A stretch of 64,000 nucleotides of DNA from Hoyosella rhizosphaerae (GCF_014643175.1 NZ_BMJH01000001.1:1712403-1776402), one strand, 5' to 3'. Positions 1-8,893 are shown, counted from the first letter of the stretch. Translations and numbers: made by a program. Notes: a model not told the origin generated them from the sequence alone.

Positions 1-281
1 ATTCCGGCCCAACCGTTGCTGCGGCCGAGTTCCGCGATGATGTCACCGACGAGTGCGGTGTGCACACTGCCTTCGCCATCGATGATCAGTACACCACCGT
101 TGCCCGGTTCACTGAGAATGGACTTCAGCAACGCATTGTCCTGGAAACACTTCACTGTCGAGGCGATGCCCGAAAACTTCGAGCGCCCACCGTATTGGGT
201 GAACTGGGTGTCACAGCTACGAATGTCAGGACCGATCTCGTCGGCTAGATCTGCAGTCGAGGTGAAATCCACTGTGCTCAC
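1..281 (-). CDS. rraA: RraA family protein (ribonuclease E activity regulator / HMG aldolase family), 3' part missing
   Basis: Reading the minus strand from a GTG at 281 gives about 93 residues before the window edge. They start [14 protein letters not shown] and continue with [21 protein letters not shown] and [19 protein letters not shown], which is the N-terminal half of the RraA fold (family members have the same F-GGR-F-G, T-KC-ED and G-VLVVDG-GS-R-ALVGD blocks). The family is about 160 residues, so roughly the last third lies outside the window. An AAGGGG ribosome-binding site sits 6-7 bases before the GTG. Actinobacterial members carry the RraA name, but many relatives are 4-hydroxy-4-methyl-2-oxoglutarate aldolases, so the biochemical role is not settled from sequence. 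Divergent from the dehydrogenase at 502. Confidence 0.85.
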   Translation of the reverse strand, partial: MSTVDFTSTADLADEIGPDIRSCDTQFTQYGGRSKFSGIASTVKCFQDNALLKSILSEPGNGGVLIIDGEGSVHTALVGDIIAELGRSNGWAG

Positions 282-324
282 AAATGCCCCTTCGCAGTCC
301 TATAGCAATCTTGGTGTCGTCCAC

Positions 325-337
325 TACTACCGTAGTA
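325..337. promoter_or_regulatory. 13-bp palindrome in the rraA/gabD2 divergent gap
   Basis: TACTAC-C-GTAGTA has two perfect 6-base arms around one base, in the 220-bp gap between the divergent rraA and aldehyde dehydrogenase genes. The shape suits a repressor operator, but no regulator is encoded nearby and I could not test its frequency, so this is a candidate only. The rest of the gap shows a good ribosome-binding site for the right-hand gene and nothing else I can support. Confidence 0.25.
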
Positions 338-501
338 CAGCGGCGAAGCGCTGTGGACTTAGGTCTGGGTAGCAGATAGCTGAACCTAGCTTTGCCTTGG
401 AGGATGGCCGTCGAGAATGCGGCAGGGTGAACTCCAAACTGGACACAGGCGAGTAACCTAAGAACTGATTTCCCACCAATCTCCGAAGCGAGGAGAAGTA
501 G

Positions 502-2055
502 ATGGCTGCTCCGTCAGCTGAGACGTTCGCTCGTCTCGCCAAGCTTGTTGCAATTGATGATCCAGATGCGCGACCCACCCGTACGGTCTATGAGACGTTC
601 ACAGGACGCGAGCTCGCGACAATTCCTGTAGCTACCGCAGAGGACGCCATTGCTGCTGTTGAACGTGCCCGTGTTGCACAGAAGGAGTGGGCAAAAGTTC
701 CAGTCGCCGAGCGGGCGAAGATTTTTCACAAGTACCATGACCTGGTCCTTAGCCGCCGCGATACGCTTTTAGATCTCGCCCAGGCTGAGACTGGCAAGTC
801 GCGTGAATCCGCGCTTGAAGAAGTGCTCGATATCGCTATGACGGCGCGTTACTATGCCCGAACTGCGCCTAAGTTGCTCGAAAAGAAGAGCGTTCAGGGG
901 CTGTTTCCCGCGCTGACGAAGACGTCGGTGAACTACCGTCCCAAGGGCGTTGTCGGGATGATCACCCCCTGGAACTACCCGATGACATTGGCTGTGTCCG
1001 ATGCAATTCCCGCGATCATCGCTGGTAATGCCGTGGTGATGAAACCAGACAGTCAAACGCCGTACTGCGCGCTTGGTGTGGCGGAACTGCTTTATGAAGC
1101 TGGTCTGCCTAAGGAATTGTTCGCTGTTGTCCCCGGTCCGGGCTCGATAGTGGGTACCGCCCTTGTCGAAAACACCGAATACATCATGTTCACGGGGTCC
1201 ACGGCAACGGGCAGGCTCCTCGCTGAACAGTGTGGACGTCGACTAATCGGGTTCTCCGCAGAGCTCGGCGGTAAGAACCCGATGATCGTCACGAAGGACG
1301 CCAACCTCAACCACGTCGTCGATGCCGCAACACGAGCGTGCTTCTCGAACTCGGGGCAACTGTGCATTTCCATCGAACGCATCTACGTCGAGGATGCCGT
1401 TGCGGATGAGTTTATTGAGAAGTTTGGTGAAAAAGTTCGCAGCATGACTCTCAGTTCTGACTACGAACTGGGTTCAGACATGGGCAGCTTGATCTCAGAA
1501 TCTCAGGTTAAAAACGTGAAAGCGCACGTTGATGACGCTGTAGCCAAGGGTGCCACCGTTATCGCTGGTGGCAAGCCGCGACCGGACGTCGGCCCATTGT
1601 TCTTCGAACCCACGGTCCTCACCGACGTCACTGAAAAAATGGACGTGTACCGCTCGGAGACCTTCGGCCCACTCGTCTCGATCTACCGTGTCAAAGACGT
1701 CGACGAAGCAATCGCTGAGGCTAATGACACCGAGTACGGCCTCAATGCGAGCATCTGGGCTGGAAGCGAAAGCGAAGGCGAGAAGATCGCCGAACGAATC
1801 AACTCCGGTACCGCCAATGTGAATGAAGGCTACGGTCCCGCTTGGGGAAGCCTCGGCGCACCAATGGGTGGAATGGGAGTGTCCGGCGTTGGTCGCCGAC
1901 ACGGACCTGAAGGGCTCCTGAAATACACCGAGGCTCAAACAGTCGCCGTACAGCGACTCATCGACCTCGGGGGGCCAAGCTGGCTCGACTCGAAGTACTT
2001 CTCACAAGCACTACCGTGGGGCGTCAAAGCGATGAAGTTCATCCCCGGCCGGTAG
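502..2055 (+). CDS. gabD2: Succinate-semialdehyde dehydrogenase, NAD(P)+-dependent aldehyde dehydrogenase
   Basis: 517 residues, a full-length aldehyde dehydrogenase closest in length and motifs to mycobacterial GabD2 (about 518). Visible landmarks are the cofactor-binding ITPWNYP and VVMKPDSQTP blocks, the FTGSTATGR turn, the general base Glu254 in AELGGKNP, and the catalytic Cys288 in NSGQLCISIERI. Such enzymes oxidise succinic semialdehyde to succinate, closing the GABA shunt or a 2-oxoglutarate decarboxylase bypass of the TCA cycle. The exact substrate is inferred from family resemblance. Starts at ATG 502 behind AGGAGA with good spacing; no overlap with neighbours. Transcription ends in the 19-bp-stem hairpin just downstream, so it appears monocistronic. 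Confidence 0.88.
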   Translation: MAAPSAETFARLAKLVAIDDPDARPTRTVYETFTGRELATIPVATAEDAIAAVERARVAQKEWAKVPVAERAKIFHKYHDLVLSRRDTLLDLAQAETGKSRESALEEVLDIAMTARYYARTAPKLLEKKSVQGLFPALTKTSVNYRPKGVVGMITPWNYPMTLAVSDAIPAIIAGNAVVMKPDSQTPYCALGVAELLYEAGLPKELFAVVPGPGSIVGTALVENTEYIMFTGSTATGRLLAEQCGRRLIGFSAELGGKNPMIVTKDANLNHVVDAATRACFSNSGQLCISIERIYVEDAVADEFIEKFGEKVRSMTLSSDYELGSDMGSLISESQVKNVKAHVDDAVAKGATVIAGGKPRPDVGPLFFEPTVLTDVTEKMDVYRSETFGPLVSIYRVKDVDEAIAEANDTEYGLNASIWAGSESEGEKIAERINSGTANVNEGYGPAWGSLGAPMGGMGVSGVGRRHGPEGLLKYTEAQTVAVQRLIDLGGPSWLDSKYFSQALPWGVKAMKFIPGR

Positions 2056-2085
2056 GACCTGAGCTGGGTGTACGAAACCTAAAAG

Positions 2086-2124
2086 AAGCGGGCGGTGAGT
2101 TCCTCAGGAACTCACCGCCCGCTT
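2086..2124. terminator. Bidirectional terminator hairpin
   Basis: Perfect inverted repeat with 19-base arms (2086-2104 and 2106-2124) separated by one base; the arms begin AAGCGGGCGG. It lies between the convergent dehydrogenase gene and the CsbD-like gene, and the short A and T tracts at its edges allow termination from both sides. Confidence 0.85.
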
Positions 2125-2140
2125 GTTAAGTGCGGCGTTA

Positions 2141-2599
2141 CTAGCGGTTGCGGACCGCGCGAACGACGAAGAACAAAACAATTGCGGCGACTACGGCGGC
2201 GACAGCTGCTCCAGCTTTGCGCGTATCACCTTCGTCGAGTTCTGATAGTGAATCAAATGTTGCTCGACGCAACTCGGCAACCTTATCTTCAACAGTCGTG
2301 CGAGCTTCAGTTGCTGCTGCACGCCCTTGTGTCAACGCTTCGTTTGTCTTTTCTTTCACAGAAGCTGTCACCTCTGATGCTTTATGTGCGGCATCGGTCG
2401 CAGCGGCCTTCGCGCTGTCTCCAGCTTCGGTGGCCTTGGTCTTGGCGACCTCTGCGGCATCCTTGACGGAATCTTTCGCATTTGCCTTAGCCTGCTCGGC
2501 TTGGCCCTCGCTCTTCAGCGAGTCGTCACCCGTGACCGAACCTGCGGCCTCTTTAGTGGCGCCCTTAATCTTGTCAGCGGTGTTTTCGAGATCTGCCAT
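2141..2599 (-). CDS. CsbD-like stress protein with C-terminal membrane anchor
   Basis: 152 residues. The first 35 residues (ENTADKIKGATKEAAGSVTG) match the CsbD/YjbJ general-stress domain. Residues about 35-120 are an Ala/Lys/Glu/Asp-rich helical stretch with LEA-like character, and the last 25 form a single transmembrane helix (VAAVVAAIVLFFVVRAVRNR) with a basic cytoplasmic tail. CsbD proteins are induced by sigma-B-type stress elsewhere; their biochemical role is unknown. The membrane-anchored, extended form is common in actinobacteria. ATG 2599 has AAGGAGA 6 bases upstream. The long plus-strand reading frame over the same bases is a shadow caused by the biased Ala-rich codons. Confidence 0.75.
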   Translation of the reverse strand: MADLENTADKIKGATKEAAGSVTGDDSLKSEGQAEQAKANAKDSVKDAAEVAKTKATEAGDSAKAAATDAAHKASEVTASVKEKTNEALTQGRAAATEARTTVEDKVAELRRATFDSLSELDEGDTRKAGAAVAAVVAAIVLFFVVRAVRNR

Positions 2600-2737
2600 T
2601 TATTTTCTCCTTCACGTAGGGATTGTTGTGCAACCCCCGATCTGGGGACAGGGTGTAGGCCAACTCTATCGCGGATGACTCCTGCCCGTCCGAACACACG
2701 ATCCCATCATGCCCGTTGTCAACGAGTTATACGACCG

Positions 2738-3772
2738 TTACTCGCGAGAACGGCGTGTTCCGAGGACAATGCCGACAATTAGGGAGAGGGTGCCGAAAAC
2801 AGCGAGAATCCAGGGAAGCCTGACAGTAACGGGGCCCAAATCTGCTTGCATCTGTATGCGATTCTTGCTGGCTTCTGCTGCAGCTACGCGGTCCGTGACG
2901 GTAGCTTCGTTCAGCTCGGCGTCATAACTCAGCACTGTGAGCGCAGGTTCATCGGGAGTTGTCCCGAAGTACTGGCGAATTCGTTCGTTTCCGGACACGA
3001 TAATCCCGGTCACTGGTTCCACGAAAACATTGCGTGTGTTGGCGTAGTACCGACTCATGAAGACAATTTCGTCCGCATCGTCTGCATCTGCCTCGGACAA
3101 TCCCCAAACGGACTTGGGCAAGCCGAGTCGATTGGCCTGGTCACGGGTGACGCGGAAAAGGTCGACTGGTTCGATGGTGTGACTGAACTGATAGACCGGA
3201 AGCCCATCGATTGTTATTTCGTCTACGAAGTCAATGTCGATGGTGCTGCGCGCGTTGATGTCGAAGTATGGATAAGACTTCTTTTCGACATCGAAGGGAA
3301 ACTTGTACTGCAAGCCTTCCCTGGGCAGTTCGATCGCGGGTTGATCTGCTGCGACCTGCAACGATCCTGGCGGGTCCGTGACGGGCATTGCCGTAACGCG
3401 ATCAGTTGTTACCCGATCCACCGTGGCGTTGAGCAATCCCTGGGCCCCGCGACGATCAGTGCGCGACAGGGTGAATCCCGCCTGGATAGTGACGATGCGG
3501 GCGTCAGATGGGTCTTCGACGGTGACAAACCGCTGTGCCCTTAGGGGGACGTCATCCTCGACAGCGTCGGGGTTTCCTGAGAGGAACTGCGCAATGTTCA
3601 GGACAGAGCCGGAACCTTCGGACACTGTTGTGATTTCCAGATCCAGTGGTGTCTTTTTCAACTTGGATGTGGCATATGTGGGCAGAAGTATTGCGGCCAC
3701 GAGGAGAAACGCGCCAAACCCAATGAGGAATATCGCGAGAATATTGCGAGACCCACCTGAGAGACCTGGCAT
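2738..3772 (-). CDS. DUF3068 (PorA-family) two-helix membrane protein
   Basis: 344 residues with the DUF3068 plan: an N-terminal transmembrane helix (ILAIFLIGFGAFLLVAAILLP, residues 10-30), a large extracytoplasmic beta-rich domain including YKFPFDVEKKSYPYFD and VEPVTGIIVSGNERI, and a C-terminal helix (WILAVFGTLSLIVGIVLG) with a basic tail. The family is restricted to mycolate-type actinobacteria and relatives. Automated pipelines call it a porin PorA family protein, but no channel activity is evident from sequence and I treat the function as unknown. ATG 3772 follows AAGGA. It lies 57 bp downstream of copD on the same strand, so read-through from the copC-copD unit is possible. Confidence 0.8.
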   Translation of the reverse strand: MPGLSGGSRNILAIFLIGFGAFLLVAAILLPTYATSKLKKTPLDLEITTVSEGSGSVLNIAQFLSGNPDAVEDDVPLRAQRFVTVEDPSDARIVTIQAGFTLSRTDRRGAQGLLNATVDRVTTDRVTAMPVTDPPGSLQVAADQPAIELPREGLQYKFPFDVEKKSYPYFDINARSTIDIDFVDEITIDGLPVYQFSHTIEPVDLFRVTRDQANRLGLPKSVWGLSEADADDADEIVFMSRYYANTRNVFVEPVTGIIVSGNERIRQYFGTTPDEPALTVLSYDAELNEATVTDRVAAAEASKNRIQMQADLGPVTVRLPWILAVFGTLSLIVGIVLGTRRSRE

Positions 3773-3828
3773 GACATTTTCCTTACAGTAAGTCGAACTC
3801 TGAACAACGATAACAGTGACACAGTGTG

Positions 3829-4905
3829 TTATTTAGTGACAGTAGTCGGCTCCACAGTTAATGCGAGCACGGCCGCGAAGCCAATCGCTAGGACCATCAC
3901 CGCGATTTCGATCGCTGAGCGACGAATCGTCACCACCGAGTCGACCTTGTGTCGCGACACTGGCTCAATCCAGTGTTTGCGCCACCACCAACCGCCCAGC
4001 ACAAGACTTACTAGCAAGAATGCCTTGGCAAGTACGACTCTGCCATAGCCACTCGCCACAAGAGCCGCGAGGGAATCAGACAACAAAATGGCAGATCCCA
4101 CACCACTCAGAGCAACGATGAGAACACACCATCCGGCGACCTGCGAAAATCGCGGCAATCCAACAGCCCACTCTATGCGCGAACGAGCAGTCGCTGCTAG
4201 AGCAGCTAGCAGCCCGCACCACAATGCGGCTGCTATCACGTGAACGGCAACGAAACCGCTTGTCACTGACTCGTGCGATCCGTGACCGGAAAGGGGAACC
4301 GCAATAAGGGACAGGATCGATATGCACACAGCCGGAACTGCCCACTTCATTGATGGACGAATAATCGACGCAACTGCCATTCCTGCCACGACACATGCGC
4401 CGAAAATCACAATGAGGAGTGCGCGCCCCAAACCAACTTGAGAAATGAAGATACGAAACTCAGTCAAGGTGAGCGCCAAAATTGGTTCACCAGTGATTAC
4501 AGAGGCACTAGATACCGCATAGACGAGCGCCAATGCGGCCCCCAGGATTGCTGACAATGCTAGGTAACGCCACTGGCGGCTGTGAAAATTCTGTCGCCGG
4601 GAGGCACTCAGGAGCCTTGCTCCGCGGTTAGTGGAATCTTCGCGAAGAAGCCATCCCACCGCGCTGAAACCCACAGTGGCAACGAGAGCCGTCAGCATCC
4701 CGGCGCGAGCAAACGCTGCCACATTGGTCGGTTCGACTCCCGAAACTGTGACTCCCGAAACCAGGAGCGCAATAGTCACGCCAAGAACAGAAGTTGCGGC
4801 GACCAACCCGACGACAAACCAGCTGCCGAACGATGTAGTGGAAACTGATGTCGAACGGGACCGATTCAACGGCGTACGACTACTAGTTGCGACGGGTGGC
4901 GGCAC
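3829..4905 (-). CDS. copD: CopD-family copper resistance membrane protein
   Basis: About 358 residues, nearly all hydrophobic, with around eight membrane helices and the CopD signature region (VHVIAAALWCGLLAALA) carrying the conserved His and Trp. CopD proteins work with CopC in copper uptake or tolerance. The longest start is GTG 4905, which overlaps the end of copC by 23 bases but has no clear ribosome-binding site; a start 12 codons later (TTG) is possible, so the first residues are uncertain. The overlap with copC indicates translational coupling and a copC-copD operon. Confidence 0.8.
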   Translation of the reverse strand: MPPPVATSSRTPLNRSRSTSVSTTSFGSWFVVGLVAATSVLGVTIALLVSGVTVSGVEPTNVAAFARAGMLTALVATVGFSAVGWLLREDSTNRGARLLSASRRQNFHSRQWRYLALSAILGAALALVYAVSSASVITGEPILALTLTEFRIFISQVGLGRALLIVIFGACVVAGMAVASIIRPSMKWAVPAVCISILSLIAVPLSGHGSHESVTSGFVAVHVIAAALWCGLLAALAATARSRIEWAVGLPRFSQVAGWCVLIVALSGVGSAILLSDSLAALVASGYGRVVLAKAFLLVSLVLGGWWWRKHWIEPVSRHKVDSVVTIRRSAIEIAVMVLAIGFAAVLALTVEPTTVTK

Positions 4906-5416
4906 GCGCCACTACAGCAATGCCAATACCCACGAGCACGAGCACACCTGCGACAAACGGCCACACAGGAAGTGAGGACTCAGAGTTGTCGAGCGCGTCA
5001 GTCGATTCTGTGATCGCTGGCGTGTCCTCAACACTGTTATCACCAGAAACAGTGAATTCGATCGTGCCGCTAACCGGGTGACTGTCTGCTGAAATCACTC
5101 GGTAAGCAATGGTGTACGTTCCCGCCGGTCCACCACTGGTGGTCGAAACAACTACGCTGCGGTCATCAACAACGACGTCGTCACCGGACCACAACTCACC
5201 GTCGGGGCCAACCACCGTCAGTGCAGAAAATTGGTCCTGCAAGGGCTCATTGAAAGTAACCGAAACCTGTGATGGAACGGACTCGACAACACTCCCAGCA
5301 GTTGGGTCGCTTCCGACCATGGCAGCGTGGGCCCACGCTGCCCCGGGAACACTGAGGACTGCCACGCCACACGCCGCGACAAGTGCAATCACCGCACGGC
5401 GAAAACGAACTAGCAT
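4883..5416 (-). CDS. copC: CopC-domain copper-binding secreted protein
   Basis: 177 residues from ATG 5416, chosen because GAGGAG lies 7 bases upstream; a longer frame to 5467 lacks this. A signal peptide (RRAVIALVAACGVAVLSVPGAAWA) is followed directly by His-Ala at the mature N-terminus. The CopC fold shows SDPTAGSVVESVPSQVSVTFNEP and YRVISADSHPVSGTIEF. The N-terminal His and the SADSHP His are the classical Cu(II) ligands. A C-terminal helix (WPFVAGVLVLVGIGIAVVA) with RRN anchors the protein, as in actinobacterial CopC. It probably passes copper to the CopD encoded next. Confidence 0.87.
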   Translation of the reverse strand: MLVRFRRAVIALVAACGVAVLSVPGAAWAHAAMVGSDPTAGSVVESVPSQVSVTFNEPLQDQFSALTVVGPDGELWSGDDVVVDDRSVVVSTTSGGPAGTYTIAYRVISADSHPVSGTIEFTVSGDNSVEDTPAITESTDALDNSESSLPVWPFVAGVLVLVGIGIAVVARAATRRN

Positions 5417-5434
5417 CAACGAACTCCTCACGAC

Positions 5435-5462
5435 GTTGCCGAACCGATAAACGGTCCGGCAA
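5435..5462 (-). promoter_or_regulatory. Leader hairpin upstream of copC
   Basis: Inverted repeat with 12-base arms (11 of 12 paired, loop ATAAA) centred about 33 bases before the copC start on the minus strand. No T-run follows it in the direction of transcription. It may end transcripts of the DUF6474 gene upstream, form a leader structure, or serve as an operator. It does not resemble the mycobacterial CsoR operator as I remember it. Confidence 0.4.
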
Positions 5463-5494
5463 CACAACGACTGATGGTTCTACCGTAGCCGCAT

Positions 5495-6169
5495 TTAACG
5501 AACGCCGAGACGAGCAAGCAAGTCAGCCTCAATGCCGTCCAGCTCAGTGCCAATCGCTTGATGTGCCGCACGGCGCCGCGCAGGTGCCATACGTTCAGCT
5601 GCGCGCACAGCCATATTGAGCTCTTCGAGGCGCTTGTTGATCGCTTCGGTGAACTGCTTCACTTCAGCATTCTTAGGGTCTCGGTCGTACACCTCACGCG
5701 TGGAGGCCTCAGCACCAGCAATACGTGCCGACAGCTTTGCCCCGTATCCAGTGAACTTTCCAAGCTCCTCAAGCGGAATGCCGAAGCTTTGCGCGCGCTT
5801 GGAATCGAGATAGCCACGCACTGCAGTCACACTTCGATACAGAACCGGGACCAGGACGGGAGCAAGGATTCGTGTTACCCCAACGATGCGTCGTGCACGA
5901 GTTACCGTCATCTTGCCTTCCGCCGCAGCCTGCGCCTGCTGTTGTGCAATCTTGACCTCGTTTTCCGAGATCTTCATCTGCGCCTTTTCTGCACGGCTGC
6001 GGGCCTTGTCCGCTTGCTTGGCGAGCTTCTGTTCAAACTTCAAAGCCTTATTGGCGTTCTTGGAGTTCTGCTTTGCTGCTAGCTTCGCTTCAGTCTTAGC
6101 TTTGACCTTCAGGGCCTTAGCTTCGGCCTTCCGTGTCGCGCGACTGGGTTTCTTGCTGAACAAACCCAT
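5495..6169 (-). CDS. DUF6474 family protein, coiled-coil and putative membrane-associated
   Basis: 224 residues from ATG 6169 (MGLFSKKPSRATRK), preceded by GGGAGGA; the longer frame to 6373 runs into the divergent nuclease gene and is not credible. The N-terminal 90 residues are a Lys/Ala/Glu-rich coiled coil (KAEAKALKVKAKTEAKLAAK), followed by a short hydrophobic hinge (ILAPVLVPVLYRSVTAV) and a helical C-terminal part. This matches the actinobacterial DUF6474 proteins, conserved in Mycobacteriales without known function. Divergent from the RecB-like nuclease with about 100 bp between the starts. Confidence 0.72.
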   Translation of the reverse strand: MGLFSKKPSRATRKAEAKALKVKAKTEAKLAAKQNSKNANKALKFEQKLAKQADKARSRAEKAQMKISENEVKIAQQQAQAAAEGKMTVTRARRIVGVTRILAPVLVPVLYRSVTAVRGYLDSKRAQSFGIPLEELGKFTGYGAKLSARIAGAEASTREVYDRDPKNAEVKQFTEAINKRLEELNMAVRAAERMAPARRRAAHQAIGTELDGIEADLLARLGVR

Positions 6170-6272
6170 CCGAGTTTCCTCCCTAACGGCGCCGTTATCC
6201 GTAATGTTCGCTTGTGGACGACAATGACCAATATTCGCTTCTACCCTAGGACAGGGAATAGGGTTCGTCATC

Positions 6273-7925
6273 GTGATCTCGAAGTCTGGTGCCCGCATGT
6301 TGCTTGATGCGAACGCAGTGTCCCGTTGCCGCCACCGCGTTTTTCTCGACGCGGCGGTGAAAACTGGCCACATTACCGATGTTGCACGCCGTCCTATCCC
6401 GCCCGGCGTGCGACAGCGGCAGGAAGCCGCGGCACTTCATCGAAAATCTGTGTACGAAGCGATGTTCTCATTCCATCATGCTCATTGGGCAACGATTGAC
6501 GCGGATCAACCAACGTCGCATCGAGCACTCGACACAGCAAACGCCCTCAATGAGGGAATTGGTTGGGTCTGGGGTGGCATGCTCCCTACCGATGCACACG
6601 GTCGTCGTGGTGGCGCCGAAATACTAATGAGGGACCTTGAACAGGGTGGATACATCCCGATCATTGTGGTCAACCACAAAGTAACCGACCAGGGGCGGGG
6701 GATCACGACGTCACCGTTGCACGAATTCGCACCGGACACCGATGACACTCGAAAACTCCGCAGCCAACCGCGGGATCAGTTCAGATTGGCGCACCTATAC
6801 CGCATGCTGGAATCAGGTGGATGGGCGTCGCCACGCAGAATCGGTGGCGTCATTGGGTATGACGCGGACTGCATTTTGATTCACGATCTCGACCGCGAAG
6901 TACCGAGCTACGACAACAGCCTGCTCGGTGAGTATGACGCCCGTTTCGAGGACCGAGTGGCCCTAGTTAACGGTGGTGCACCGTCAACACCCAACCGCAT
7001 CGGCGAGTGCAAGATGTGTGAATTTTGGCCACACTGCGAGAAAGTGCTCGAGGAAAAACACGATGTGTCGCTCGTCGTGAACGGAGGACATGCCACGCTT
7101 CTGCGGGAGGCCGGTGTCAACACCGTTGATGAACTCGCGGCGTGGCACGGTGACGATCCCGAAGAGTGGCACGGGGTTCCATTCGCCGAGGTTCAAGTTT
7201 TTGCCAAAGCGTGGTTGCACGATATTCCGCTCATTCGCAGGGTCGACAGCTTGCATGTCCAACGCGCCGATGTCGAGGTTGATATTGACATGGAAAGCTA
7301 TCAAGACCACGGCGCCTACTTGTGGGGAACGCTACTAACGGAACCTGGGAAAGAGCCTGTCTATCGGCCCTTTGTCACATGGGACCCCTTGCCTACGCGT
7401 GACGAGGGTCGGATGTTCGCTGAGTTTTGGGGCTGGCTCACGGAGGTGCGCCGCATGGCACTTCAACGCGGGTTGTCCTTCGCCGCTTACTGCTATTCGA
7501 AAAGTGCCGAAAATAGGTGGCTCATCGATTCGGCAAAACGCTTTCGTGGGATGAACGAAATGCCAGCCCTGGAGGAAATTAATCACTTCATTGAATCCGA
7601 TGAATGGGTTGACATGTTTGATGCGGTGAAGGACCAGTTTCTGTGCCCCCACGGACGCGGATTGAAGAAGATCGCCCCCGCCGCTGGATTCTCTTGGCGT
7701 GACCCAGAGGCAGGGGGCGAGGCATCGATGAGTTGGTATCGCGATGCTGTGGGCTATGAGGGTGATCCGGTGCACGATCAGCGGGAACGAATCCTTCGCT
7801 ACAACGAGGATGACGTGTGGGCGACACGTGTGTTGCGCGAGTGGATGTCGTCACCGCAGGCACTGGAAGTTCCTGATGTTGCGCAGCTAGACCAGATCTT
7901 CCGTGGAGAGAATGGGCCTGCCTGA
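6273..7925 (+). CDS. TM0106-family RecB-like nuclease
   Basis: 550 residues from a GTG; ATG 6297 (MLLDANAVSRC) is an alternative start, since neither has a strong ribosome-binding site. The N-terminal region has RecB-like PD-(D/E)XK nuclease features, including GYDADCILIHD, and a cysteine cluster CKMCEFWPHC that resembles the Fe-S clasp of Cas4/AddB-type nucleases. The C-terminal third has an RNase-H-like exonuclease pattern: VEVDIDMES, then the closing YNEDDVWATRVL. This two-part layout defines the TM0106 family, which pairs a RecB-like nuclease with a DnaQ-like domain. A DNA-repair role is inferred. Convergent with cbtA. Confidence 0.8.
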   Translation: MISKSGARMLLDANAVSRCRHRVFLDAAVKTGHITDVARRPIPPGVRQRQEAAALHRKSVYEAMFSFHHAHWATIDADQPTSHRALDTANALNEGIGWVWGGMLPTDAHGRRGGAEILMRDLEQGGYIPIIVVNHKVTDQGRGITTSPLHEFAPDTDDTRKLRSQPRDQFRLAHLYRMLESGGWASPRRIGGVIGYDADCILIHDLDREVPSYDNSLLGEYDARFEDRVALVNGGAPSTPNRIGECKMCEFWPHCEKVLEEKHDVSLVVNGGHATLLREAGVNTVDELAAWHGDDPEEWHGVPFAEVQVFAKAWLHDIPLIRRVDSLHVQRADVEVDIDMESYQDHGAYLWGTLLTEPGKEPVYRPFVTWDPLPTRDEGRMFAEFWGWLTEVRRMALQRGLSFAAYCYSKSAENRWLIDSAKRFRGMNEMPALEEINHFIESDEWVDMFDAVKDQFLCPHGRGLKKIAPAAGFSWRDPEAGGEASMSWYRDAVGYEGDPVHDQRERILRYNEDDVWATRVLREWMSSPQALEVPDVAQLDQIFRGENGPA

Positions 7926-7943
7926 GTAGTTTTGGTGCGGTCG

Positions 7944-8708
7944 CTACTTGCGCACCGGTTGGGCGCGTTCAGTCAAGAACGCGAACATGAACCCGAGCGT
8001 GAGCCACAACGTCAGTTGAGTGACAAACGATGCAACGCGGAAATCCCACAGCAAACTGGCGGGAAAATCTGCCCCGACTTCGTCGATCGACGGCAGCATC
8101 ACATAGCCCAGGCTGACGACAGCCGCGAACACAACCGTTGGTGTAGCAATGTTGGCGATGGACGACCGGTGACGGACCCAAACTCGTGAAACGAGCGCCG
8201 CCGCGATGGCTACGAATCCGAGAACGACGGTCGCCAACCACAACCATGTGCGTTCGTTTATGGTTTCTGGGTCGCCCACAGCGGGCGGGTTAGCTGGATA
8301 TTTAACGAACGGCACGGCTTCGAACGCCAACCAGCCGCACAAGGCGATTCCAAGAACCAGGGACGTCGCGGACGCTGCCACAAATCGCGTTGCATGATGC
8401 GCGACGGTAGCAAGGATGAGGCCGAATGCGAGTCCGACAAGCGTGGTAGCGAGTATTAGCCCGATTTTTTGCCCGAACCGGCTGACCAGTTCGTCATGGT
8501 CGTGGGCGTGGTTACCCGCGTGTGCTGCGGCTTCCTCGATGGCGATTGCGTCGTCGATGAGCGATTCACCCAACCCGAATGCGACTGCGCCCGCCACAAG
8601 CCCTGCAAGAATGCCGGCGATTGCGCCGCGTTTGAGAAGCTGAGCCAGGGAACCCGTTAACGGCTGCGTAGCCGAGGGCGCCTGCAGCTTTGTGTCCGCT
8701 AGTGGCAT
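7944..8708 (-). CDS. cbtA: CbtA, cobalt transporter membrane subunit
   Basis: 254 residues with five to six predicted helices. The first (RGAIAGILAGLVAGAVAFGLGE) carries the CbtA Gly-rich signature, and a periplasmic loop is His/Asp-rich (HAGNHAHDHDE), suitable for binding Co2+. WLAFEAVPFVKYPANPPAVGDPETI is typical of the family. CbtAB transporters are predicted cobalt importers, often under B12 control. The start overlaps the end of cbtB by 10 bases, so the two are translationally coupled, and the riboswitch upstream of cbtB controls both. In line with that, cobalt uptake would be shut off when cobalamin is abundant. Confidence 0.9.
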   Translation of the reverse strand: MPLADTKLQAPSATQPLTGSLAQLLKRGAIAGILAGLVAGAVAFGLGESLIDDAIAIEEAAAHAGNHAHDHDELVSRFGQKIGLILATTLVGLAFGLILATVAHHATRFVAASATSLVLGIALCGWLAFEAVPFVKYPANPPAVGDPETINERTWLWLATVVLGFVAIAAALVSRVWVRHRSSIANIATPTVVFAAVVSLGYVMLPSIDEVGADFPASLLWDFRVASFVTQLTLWLTLGFMFAFLTERAQPVRK

Positions 8709-8893
8709 GGCACACCCATTAGGTGGCGACCGTCGTGCATGAGTTCGTGCATGAACATGCCAGTGCGGCTGATTGCGCCCTGGTCAAAACCAACGATGTA
8801 CAGCACAAGAATGGCCGCACTGACGATTGCAATCGTGAGCAGCAGGCCTGCGGCTGATACGGATGATTGTTCAACTGCGTGGGTTTGTGACAT
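8699..8893 (-). CDS. cbtB: CbtB, small His-rich cobalt transporter subunit
   Basis: 64 residues: one membrane helix (AAGLLLTIAIVSAAILVLYIVGF) followed by the diagnostic CbtB tail HELMHDGRHLMGVPCH with four His residues, a Cys and acidic residues for metal capture. ATG 8893 has AGGAGG 6 bases upstream. First gene of the cbtB-cbtA operon and directly downstream of the cobalamin riboswitch. Confidence 0.92.
   Translation of the reverse strand: MSQTHAVEQSSVSAAGLLLTIAIVSAAILVLYIVGFDQGAISRTGMFMHELMHDGRHLMGVPCH

Noticed and set aside
2148..2678. Plus-strand 176-residue frame over the CsbD-like gene
   Set aside because: Its low-complexity Ala/Ser composition mirrors the Ala/Lys/Glu codons of the minus-strand gene, and it has no ribosome-binding site.
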